Below are positions 6,558-12,544 of a DNA stretch of 12,544 nt, one piece after another. The stretch's first letter is position 1. Each line of letters begins with the position of its first letter. The notes beneath the pieces were generated by a model. The model saw only the letters and a program-made list of their open reading frames with translations. It searched no databases and had not been told where the DNA came from. A program made the translations under genes and the position numbers. Origin of the DNA: Wenzhouxiangellaceae bacterium (GTDB taxonomy: Bacteria; Pseudomonadota; Gammaproteobacteria; Xanthomonadales; Wenzhouxiangellaceae); assembly GCA_023258355.1 (NCBI GenBank), contig JALQZL010000036.1, positions 1 to 12,544 on the forward strand. The letters are read 5' to 3'.

Positions 6558-7814
6558 TTGATCATTATGAAAATTGACCGCCATCCTCAATCAGCCATCC
6601 TGAGTCAAGAATTACTCAGTCGGCCGCCTCCGGTCATTCACACGCCTTGCACCCTCATTCATTTGGCGTTAATGCCCAAACCAAACCAAGCTGAATTATC
6701 AACCGATCCGATTCAACAAGCGATTGATCAGCTATGCGAGCAAAACGGTCTTCCAACCTCAGGAGGCGAGCGACATCACCAAATCTCTTTAGGTGCCACC
6801 ACCATTCGCTGGGAACAGCACACTGAATTTAGTTCTGTGGTGGTGATCAGTGAAGGCAAAGACGACCTATCACCCTCAAGTCTGACCTGGCTAGATGATA
6901 TCTCGGCCCAATTACTCACGGGCACACGACTTGTGGTGGATCAATCCATGCCAAAAGCGCCATTGTCGACCTTGGGCTATGTCGGTGGTTCAGTCATGGA
7001 CGGGCAGGCAGAAATCGCGACCAACTTGACGCCTGATGAGGCTGGGCTGGTGACCTACACAATCGCTAACCTCGGCCTTGATGAGGCCCGTCTTGGTCGA
7101 CTCGCTCAACGGCTCTATGAAATTGAAACCTATCGAATGATGGCACTCCTTGGGCTGCCGCTGGCTAAGAAAACTGGGGCAGGTTTAAATGGTCTTGAGG
7201 GTCGACTGATTGATCTGGTCAGGCGCCTCGGTACTGGTGAAGCGCTGAGTAAAGATCAGGGCTTACTTGAGGAGCTCTTTGCGCTTGCTCAGGACTCAGA
7301 ACAGCTAATGGCAGATACTGATTACCGCTTCTCCGCGACCCAAGCCTACGGTCAAATTGTAGAGGACCGCCTCGCTGAGATTCAGGAAGTGGCCTTACCC
7401 ACCCGACAGCGGCTGGGAGAATTTTTGGAGCGTCGGTTTGAGCCAGCACTGAGAACCACTGAGCACATCACTCGGCGCCAAGCTAGCTTGAGTGCCAGGA
7501 TCGCCAGGACAGTCAGCTTAGCCAGAACACGTGTGGAAGTCAGTCTACAGACGCAGCATCGGACGCAACTGGAGACCATGGCCCATCGGGCCAAGCTCCA
7601 GCTCAGACTACAACGCACAGTAGAAGGGCTGTCGGTCATGGCGATTAGCTACTACGCTCTGGGGATCTTATCGTACTTCCTCGGCGGTTGGATGCCATCA
7701 GATCATTCTAAGTGGTTGATTTCACTAGCCTCCCCCGTTGTGTTGCTGGGAATCTGGTGGGGTCTACGTCGCTGGCGACAAACATTGCTAAGCCAGCCCG
7801 ATGAGGACCATTGA
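6558..7814 (+). CDS. DUF3422 family membrane-anchored protein
   Basis: The 418-residue protein matches the DUF3422 (COG4949) pattern known from beta- and gammaproteobacteria: an N-terminal HPQSAILSQELLSRPPP element, IHLAL, IRWEQHTEFSS (83-93), YVGGSVMDGQAEI (141-153), LYEIETYRMMALLGLPLA (186-203), YRFSATQAYGQIVEDRLAEI (256-275) and QLRLQRTVEGLSVMAISYY. A long helical, probably coiled-coil segment (about 226-345) leads to two C-terminal hydrophobic helices (about 357-378 and 386-402), so the bulk should face one side of the inner membrane; no signal peptide is seen. The biochemical function is unknown for the family. The TTG at 6558 is placed six bases after AAAGGG; the ATG at 6567 is the alternative and lies 15 bases from that site. 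It begins 32 bases after the pseudopilin gene and ends 17 bases before the TetR gene. Confidence 0.9.
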   Translation: MIIMKIDRHPQSAILSQELLSRPPPVIHTPCTLIHLALMPKPNQAELSTDPIQQAIDQLCEQNGLPTSGGERHHQISLGATTIRWEQHTEFSSVVVISEGKDDLSPSSLTWLDDISAQLLTGTRLVVDQSMPKAPLSTLGYVGGSVMDGQAEIATNLTPDEAGLVTYTIANLGLDEARLGRLAQRLYEIETYRMMALLGLPLAKKTGAGLNGLEGRLIDLVRRLGTGEALSKDQGLLEELFALAQDSEQLMADTDYRFSATQAYGQIVEDRLAEIQEVALPTRQRLGEFLERRFEPALRTTEHITRRQASLSARIARTVSLARTRVEVSLQTQHRTQLETMAHRAKLQLRLQRTVEGLSVMAISYYALGILSYFLGGWMPSDHSKWLISLASPVVLLGIWWGLRRWRQTLLSQPDEDH

Positions 7815-7823
7815 TGTGATAAG
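7815..7823 (+). promoter_or_regulatory. Possible extended -10 element for the fatty-acid oxidation operon
   Basis: TGTGATAAG gives a TG dinucleotide one base before a four-of-six match to TATAAT (GATAAG, 7818-7823). No good -35 is seen. Transcription would begin near 7830, almost at the TetR ATG at 7832, so the message would be leaderless or nearly so; this fits the absence of a clear ribosome site there. This is a weak motif match only. Confidence 0.3.
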
Positions 7824-7826
7824 ATT

Positions 7827-7840
7827 CAAACATGCGTTTA
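7827..7840. promoter_or_regulatory. PsrA-type operator site 1, overlapping the TetR start codon
   Basis: CAAACATGCGTTTA fits the PsrA operator pattern (G/C)AAAC-N2-4-GTTT(G/C) at nine of ten defined positions; the last base is A rather than G or C. The ATG at 7832-7834 is inside the spacer. Binding here would block transcription start or early elongation, giving negative autoregulation of the operon. The pattern is quoted from memory of Pseudomonas work. Confidence 0.6.
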
Positions 7841-8509
7841 AATCAAACGTTTGTTTCAGATGCCACTGGCACCCGCGACCGCATCCTTGATGCGGCCGAA
7901 CGTTTATTTGCCGAGCAAGGTTTTTATATCACCACCCTGCGTGAGATCACCCACGCGGCCTCTGTCAACTTAGCTGCCGTCAATTATCACTTTGGCTCTA
8001 AACAAGCCTTGGTCATCGCTGTTTTCAGACGGCGACTCGATGAACTAAACACCGAGCGACTTACGAGACTAGATCAGGCCTTTGCCAAGCAAACGCCTCC
8101 CGTGTTGGAAGATGTCCTGGATGCTTTTGTCTATCCTGCCCTCGCCTTAATGGGGGATGGCCATGCTGGCGGTCATCGATTTATGCAACTGCTGATGCGG
8201 GCCTATGCAGATCCAGACGAGGCCTTGCACGGGGCCATTCGTGAGGAGTATGGCTACATTATGCGTCGCTTTGCCGATGCGCTGATTGAAGCAGCGAGCA
8301 GTGAGCATGATGCCAAACCCTCATGGCCTGCAGACCAAATTAGGCAACAACTCGACTTTTTAGTGGGTGCGCTTACCTACACCATGGCAGATGCGAAGCT
8401 AAAACACCCCAGAGCCACCGCCTCTGCCCTCGTGCGCTTCGCCGCAGCAGGCATTCGAGGCGTATCCCAAACCAAATATGCAACAGACTTTAAAGAGGAA
8501 CTCTCATGA
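7832..8509 (+). CDS. psrA: TetR-family regulator, PsrA-like, of fatty-acid oxidation
   Basis: This 225-residue protein has a TetR DNA-binding domain at the N terminus (TRDRILDAAERLFAEQGF, then the recognition part VNLAAVNYHFGSKQAL at 45-60). It is close in sequence to Pseudomonas PsrA over this part, and the C-terminal half has a PsrA-like helix (LDFLVGALTYTMADAK). PsrA binds long-chain fatty acids or acyl-CoA and represses beta-oxidation genes; the FadE and 3-hydroxyacyl-CoA dehydrogenase genes directly downstream agree with that job. The ATG at 7832 is the only usable start: an in-frame TAA lies 12 bases upstream and no start codon follows before the conserved domain. No clear ribosome site precedes it. 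Two operator-like sites lie over and just after the start codon. Its stop overlaps the fadE start (ATGA). TetR assignment is certain; the PsrA name is an inference from sequence, sites and neighbours. Confidence 0.88.
   Translation: MRLNQTFVSDATGTRDRILDAAERLFAEQGFYITTLREITHAASVNLAAVNYHFGSKQALVIAVFRRRLDELNTERLTRLDQAFAKQTPPVLEDVLDAFVYPALALMGDGHAGGHRFMQLLMRAYADPDEALHGAIREEYGYIMRRFADALIEAASSEHDAKPSWPADQIRQQLDFLVGALTYTMADAKLKHPRATASALVRFAAAGIRGVSQTKYATDFKEELS
7844..7857. promoter_or_regulatory. PsrA-type operator site 2, inside codons 5-9 of the TetR gene
   Basis: CAAACGTTTGTTTC matches (G/C)AAAC-N4-GTTT(G/C) fully. It also contains the perfect palindrome CAAACGTTTG (7844-7853). It begins exactly 17 bases after site 1 and has the same 14-base length, so two dimers could bind with a regular offset of about one and a half helical turns. 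The likely ligand-responsive binder is the TetR protein encoded here. Confidence 0.6.
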
Positions 8510-10950
8510 CCGCTATCTTTATTGCTGCACTCTTGATTGCCCTTGGCACGCTGGCCTTTTTCAGAACACCATTGTGGCTAGTCACGCTGACTGTTGCCGC
8601 CGGCTTGGCAGTGGCTGTGTCAGTCGGAAGCCATTGGTCGGTCTTCGCGCTTTATGGTCTGGTCACCGCACCACTGGCCTTCCTGAGCTTGACACCTCTC
8701 CGCCGTCATCTGCTATCAAAACCTCTGTTCTCTTGGTTCCGCACTGTATTGCCGGCCATGTCTGAGACGGAAAAAGAGGCCCTGGAATCCGGCACTGTCT
8801 GGTGGGATGCTGAGCTGTTTAGCGGCAGGCCCAATTGGAAAAGTTTATTTGACCTACCAGCACCGACGCTAACAGATGAAGAGCGAGCTTTCATGGACGG
8901 ACCCGTCGAAGTGCTTTGCCACATGCTGGACGATTGGCAAATCAATCGCGAGCTCAAGGACTTGCCTCCTGATGTTTGGGCGTTCATCAAAAAAGAGCGC
9001 TTTTTAAGCATGATCATCCCCAAAGAGTACGGGGGTCTGGGATTCACCTCACAAGGCAATGCCGCTGTGGTGACCAAAATCTCTACCCGTTCTTTGACAG
9101 CTGCTGTCTCTGTGATGGTGCCCAATTCCCTAGGCCCTGGGGAGTTGCTGATGCATTTTGGTACCCAAGCCCAGAAAGACCATTACCTGCCGCGTTTGGC
9201 GGTCGGTGATGAGATTCCATGCTTCGCCCTCACCTCCCCGATGGCGGGCTCAGACGCTGCCTCCATGCCGGATGAGGGTGTGGTCTGCAAGGAGATGATA
9301 GATGGCAAAGAGGTTCTCGGTTTACGTGTCAGTTGGGACAAGCGCTATATCACCCTCGCCCCTATTGCCACCGTGCTCGGCCTTGCTTTTAAAACACGTG
9401 ATCCTGACAAACTACTGGGAGACCAGGAGCATTTGGGCATTACTTGTGCCTTGATCCCCACCCAGACGCCAGGTGTCAAGATGGGCAACCGTCACCTGCC
9501 CGGCGGCTCAATTTTTATGAATGGCACCACCTATGGCGATCAAGTCTTCATCCCCATGGATTGGGTGATTGGTGGACAAGAGCGCGTCGGCCAAGGTTGG
9601 CGGATGCTGATGCATTGCCTTGCCGCAGGCCGCGCCATTTCCTTGCCGGCACAGGGTGTTGCAGGCGGCAAAATGGCCAGTCTTTTGACGGGCGCTTATG
9701 CCCGCATCCGTTACCAATTCAAACAACCCATTGGTCATTTTGAGGGCATTGAGGAGCCGCTGGCAAGGATTGGGACAGAAGCTTATCGGATGGAGTCAGC
9801 ACACAAGCTGACGATGTCAGCGCTCGACCGCGGTGACAAACCCGTTGTCCTATCGGCGATCCTCAAAGCCTATTTGACCGAGGCCAATCGACGCGTGATC
9901 AATGATGCAATGGATGTGCATGGTGGTAAAGCCGTGGTGGAGGGACCCAGCAATTATCTCTCCATGGGCTACCAAGGCTTGCCTGTTTCGATCACTGTTG
10001 AGGGTGCCAACATTTTGACCCGCTCTATGATCGTATTCGGGCAAGGGGCCATTCGCTGCCACCCTTACCTTCTCAAAGAAATGCAGTCAGCTGCGGAGAA
10101 TGACCTGAAGGCATTTGACCAAGCCATCTGGGGGCATGTCGGGTTTGTGCTCTCCAATGCCTGTCGCTCGTTGGTCTTAGGTATCACGGGTGGACGAGGC
10201 ACAGCCAGCCCTAAAAACGATGTCACTAAGGGCTACTATCAAAGCATTAACCGACTAAGTGCTGCATTCAGTCTGACTGCAGATATTTGCTTGATGATCT
10301 TGGGTGGCAAATTCAAGTTCAAAGAAAAATTGTCTGGCCGATTTGCAGATGCCTTGGCTTATCTATTCCTCGCATCGATGACACTCAGACGCTTCAGCGA
10401 CGATGGCTCACCCGAGGAAGACATTGATGTGATGCAAAGTGCAGTCCAAGACAGCTTGCAGCGTGTTGAGGCGGCTTTGTTTGAGGTCTATCGCAACTTC
10501 CCTATTCCAGTGCTGGGTCATGTGATCCGAATCATGTGTTTCCCCTGGGGTCGCCGTTATCACGCGGTCACAGATCAAGTCGGACACCGTATTGCTCGTC
10601 AGCTGCTGACTGACAGTGCGACGCGTGCGCGTCTCACTGGCGATGTTTATCTGCCCAAAGAAGCCGATGGCGTTGGGGTTGTCTTACAAGCTTTCGATGC
10701 GGTACTCAAAGCTGAACCAGCCGAGTATGCCATTCGCAATGCGCTCAAAGCCGTACCCAATCCACTCAACGTTCATGCATTGGTTCGTCGGGCGGTGGAA
10801 GCTGGTGTCATTAGTGAAGACCAAGGCAGTGAGCTCATCCTCGCTCAAGAGCTCAGTGCGCAAGTCATTGCAGTGGATGAATTTTCACCTGATGACTTGG
10901 TTCACCCAATTTCAAATAAAACCGATGAGGCCTTGGCCAAAGCCAGCTAA
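8506..10950 (+). CDS. fadE: Acyl-CoA dehydrogenase FadE
   Basis: The product has 814 residues, the same as E. coli FadE, and aligns with it throughout. It catalyses the first step of beta-oxidation, FAD-dependent oxidation of acyl-CoA to trans-2-enoyl-CoA. Two N-terminal hydrophobic segments (about 3-18 and 24-62) suggest inner-membrane attachment, as in E. coli. Further marks are WWDAELFSGRPNW (99-111), PKEYGGLGF (172-180), VPNSLGPGELL (205-215), the FAD/substrate motif CFALTSPMAGSD (239-250), KRYITLAPIATVLGLAFK (279-296), DAMDVHGGK (467-475) and the catalytic base Glu499 in TVEGANILTRSM. The extra C-terminal domain (about 530-814) is the FadE-specific extension. The start is supported by AGAGGAA six bases upstream, inside the TetR gene, and by the four-base ATGA overlap, which implies translational coupling. 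The next gene follows after 31 bases. Confidence 0.97.
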   Translation: MTAIFIAALLIALGTLAFFRTPLWLVTLTVAAGLAVAVSVGSHWSVFALYGLVTAPLAFLSLTPLRRHLLSKPLFSWFRTVLPAMSETEKEALESGTVWWDAELFSGRPNWKSLFDLPAPTLTDEERAFMDGPVEVLCHMLDDWQINRELKDLPPDVWAFIKKERFLSMIIPKEYGGLGFTSQGNAAVVTKISTRSLTAAVSVMVPNSLGPGELLMHFGTQAQKDHYLPRLAVGDEIPCFALTSPMAGSDAASMPDEGVVCKEMIDGKEVLGLRVSWDKRYITLAPIATVLGLAFKTRDPDKLLGDQEHLGITCALIPTQTPGVKMGNRHLPGGSIFMNGTTYGDQVFIPMDWVIGGQERVGQGWRMLMHCLAAGRAISLPAQGVAGGKMASLLTGAYARIRYQFKQPIGHFEGIEEPLARIGTEAYRMESAHKLTMSALDRGDKPVVLSAILKAYLTEANRRVINDAMDVHGGKAVVEGPSNYLSMGYQGLPVSITVEGANILTRSMIVFGQGAIRCHPYLLKEMQSAAENDLKAFDQAIWGHVGFVLSNACRSLVLGITGGRGTASPKNDVTKGYYQSINRLSAAFSLTADICLMILGGKFKFKEKLSGRFADALAYLFLASMTLRRFSDDGSPEEDIDVMQSAVQDSLQRVEAALFEVYRNFPIPVLGHVIRIMCFPWGRRYHAVTDQVGHRIARQLLTDSATRARLTGDVYLPKEADGVGVVLQAFDAVLKAEPAEYAIRNALKAVPNPLNVHALVRRAVEAGVISEDQGSELILAQELSAQVIAVDEFSPDDLVHPISNKTDEALAKAS

Positions 10951-10981
10951 GTTTTTTATTCATTGCCGTGAAGGATAGAAC

Positions 10982-12544
10982 ATGACCAATCAGAACCTCC
11001 CCATTCGTCGCGCTGCCGTACTAGGTGCTGGGGTAATGGGAGCGCAGATCGCTGCGCACATGAGTGCAGCAGGCATCCCAGTGTACCTTTTTGACTTGGC
11101 TTCTGATGAAGGCAAGAAAAGTCAGATAGCCGAACAAGGCAAACAGCGACTGACCAAGTTAAAGCCGCCCCCATTGGCTAGTCAGCCATTGATTCATGGC
11201 ATCGATGCGATGAACTTTGACGATGACCTGGCGCGCTTGAGCGAGTGTGACCTGATCATCGAGGCCGTTGCTGAGAGAATGGAGATTAAACGTGATCTCT
11301 ATGGAAAACTCACCCCACACTTAAATGAGAAAGCGATTTTTGCCAGCAATACCTCTGGCTTGTCGATCACCGAGCTCGCTCATGTCTTGCCTACTGAGAT
11401 TCAATCGCGGTTCTGTGGCGTACACTTCTTTAACCCCCCGCGCTACATGCATCTGGTTGAGCTTATCCCCCATGCAACGACTTCCCCAGAGCTGATGGAT
11501 CAGCTTGAGGACTTCCTTACTCAAAGGCTAGGCAAGGGTGTCGTGCGAGCCCGCGACACAGCGAATTTCATTGCTAACCGTGTGGGTGTTTTTACGATGT
11601 GGTCGACCATGCATCATGCTGAGCGCCTTGGCCTTGGCTTCGATACTGTAGACGCACTCACAGGGCCTGCCATTGGTCGCCCTAAAAGCGCCACTTTTCG
11701 TCTGGCAGATGTTGTCGGTTTAGACACCATGGGTAATGTCATTAAAACGATGCATGACAAACTGCCCGATGATCCCTGGCATGGCCTCTATCAAGCCCCA
11801 GAATGGCTAGAGACCTTGCTCAGTGGCGGCGCACTCGGTCAAAAGTCAGGCGCTGGTGTATTCAAAAAAGTAGGCAAAGATATTCAAGTGTTTGATCCGG
11901 TGACAGGTGACTACCGTCCAACCGACTACAACTTGCCTGACGGCATCAAAGCCATCTTGGCCATCAAGCACCCGGGAGAGCGTTTGGAGCGTCTGGCGGC
12001 CTGCGAAACACCAGAAGCAGAATTTTTGTGGTGTATTCATAGAGACTTGTTCCACTACTGCGCCTTCCATCTTGATGTGATTGCCGACAGCGCGCGCGAA
12101 ATTGACTTGGCGATGTGCTGGGGATACGGCTGGAAAAATGGGCCATTTGAACAATGGCAAGCGGCTGGCTGGAAAACAGTCTGTGGACTGATTCAACGAG
12201 ACATTACAGACAAGAAAACGGGTGTGGTGGCTAACTTACCCGATTGGGTGGATAACATTGATGCTGCGCACACGGCGGAGGGCTCATTCGCGGCAGATAC
12301 TCAAACACGCCTACCCAGACCCAAGCTCCCCGTCTATGAGCGACAGTACCAACCCCCTCGTCTACTGGGTGAAGCAACAGATTCTGGAAACACCATTGAG
12401 GAAACTGACTTTGTCCGCCTGTTCACCCTCAAAGATGACATTTTAATCGTCAGTCTGAAAACCCCCATGGGTGTCATTGAGCAAGGCGTGGTGGACGGGC
12501 TGCACCGTGCCATCGATTTGGCTGAATCGAATTATCAAGGATTC
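10982..12544 (+). CDS. 3-hydroxyacyl-CoA dehydrogenase with C-terminal enoyl-CoA hydratase domain (FadN/FadB'-type), cut by window end
   Basis: The frame stays open from the ATG at 10982 to the last base (521 complete codons). AAGGA lies six bases before the ATG. The N-terminal NAD-binding domain shows GAGVMG (15-20), IIEAVAE (92-98) and SNTSGLS (122-128). The catalytic pair is His148 in GVHFFNPPRYM and Glu160 in LVELI. TGPAIGRPKSATFRLADVVGLDT marks the C-terminal dehydrogenase domain, followed by a second half-domain (MCWGYGWKNGPFE). From about residue 480 the sequence (LKDDILIVSLKTPMG) enters a crotonase domain, mostly missing here. This order, dehydrogenase first and hydratase last, is that of Bacillus FadN and beta/gammaproteobacterial homologues of about 790 residues, and the reverse of classical E. 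coli FadB. The enzyme hydrates enoyl-CoA and oxidises 3-hydroxyacyl-CoA in the cytoplasm. A thiolase gene would be expected downstream. Confidence 0.93.
   Translation, partial: MTNQNLPIRRAAVLGAGVMGAQIAAHMSAAGIPVYLFDLASDEGKKSQIAEQGKQRLTKLKPPPLASQPLIHGIDAMNFDDDLARLSECDLIIEAVAERMEIKRDLYGKLTPHLNEKAIFASNTSGLSITELAHVLPTEIQSRFCGVHFFNPPRYMHLVELIPHATTSPELMDQLEDFLTQRLGKGVVRARDTANFIANRVGVFTMWSTMHHAERLGLGFDTVDALTGPAIGRPKSATFRLADVVGLDTMGNVIKTMHDKLPDDPWHGLYQAPEWLETLLSGGALGQKSGAGVFKKVGKDIQVFDPVTGDYRPTDYNLPDGIKAILAIKHPGERLERLAACETPEAEFLWCIHRDLFHYCAFHLDVIADSAREIDLAMCWGYGWKNGPFEQWQAAGWKTVCGLIQRDITDKKTGVVANLPDWVDNIDAAHTAEGSFAADTQTRLPRPKLPVYERQYQPPRLLGEATDSGNTIEETDFVRLFTLKDDILIVSLKTPMGVIEQGVVDGLHRAIDLAESNYQGF

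Noticed and set aside
9444..9743. 99-codon open frame within fadE in another frame
   Set aside because: Lies wholly inside a strongly conserved fadE region; composition is that of a shadow frame.
10925..10960. Possible terminator after fadE (TGGC-CAAA-GCCA followed by TTTTTT)
   Set aside because: The stem is only four to five pairs, the T-run begins six bases after it, and the next operon gene with a good ribosome site starts 31 bases later.

Overview
The window is an ordinary-looking, densely coded stretch of a Gram-negative, most likely gammaproteobacterial, chromosome with close to balanced base composition. Four things point this way: an 814-residue E. coli-type FadE, a PsrA-like TetR regulator beside it, a DUF3422 protein, and uvrB lying divergent to a class I aminotransferase, an arrangement I recall from Pseudomonas and Burkholderia-type genomes. 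I saw no tRNA, rRNA, CRISPR array, insertion sequence or phage gene, and no gene-free gap longer than about 110 bases.

Layout. (1) 2-1069 is the C-terminal part of an amidohydrolase-family protein whose metal-binding HxH position appears lost. It is followed 30 bases later by a GhrA-type 2-hydroxyacid dehydrogenase (1100-2026). (2) On the minus strand, uvrB (4611-2584) is followed after 12 bases by a small carboxymuconolactone decarboxylase/AhpD-fold protein (2571-2020). The end of that gene overlaps the end of the dehydrogenase gene by 7 bases. (3) Divergent from uvrB is a PLP-dependent aspartate/aromatic-type aminotransferase (4719-5894) with a perfect TATAAT upstream. Next come a lone FimT/GspH-like pseudopilin (5989-6525) and a DUF3422 membrane protein (6558-7814). 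(4) The last third is a fatty-acid beta-oxidation operon: a PsrA-like TetR repressor (7832-8509), FadE acyl-CoA dehydrogenase (8506-10950, ATGA overlap) and a FadN/FadB'-type 3-hydroxyacyl-CoA dehydrogenase with a C-terminal crotonase domain, cut off by the window end (10982-12544).

How the genes work together. The last three genes form a coherent unit. FadE makes the first oxidation of acyl-CoA and the fused enzyme makes hydration and the second oxidation. The TetR protein probably represses the operon until acyl-CoA accumulates. The most striking non-coding signal is a pair of CAAAC-N4-GTTT(A/C) sites, 17 bases apart, lying over and just inside the TetR start codon. They match the PsrA operator pattern and suggest autorepression of the whole operon. 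I found no convincing previously undescribed system. The findings are local oddities worth checking.
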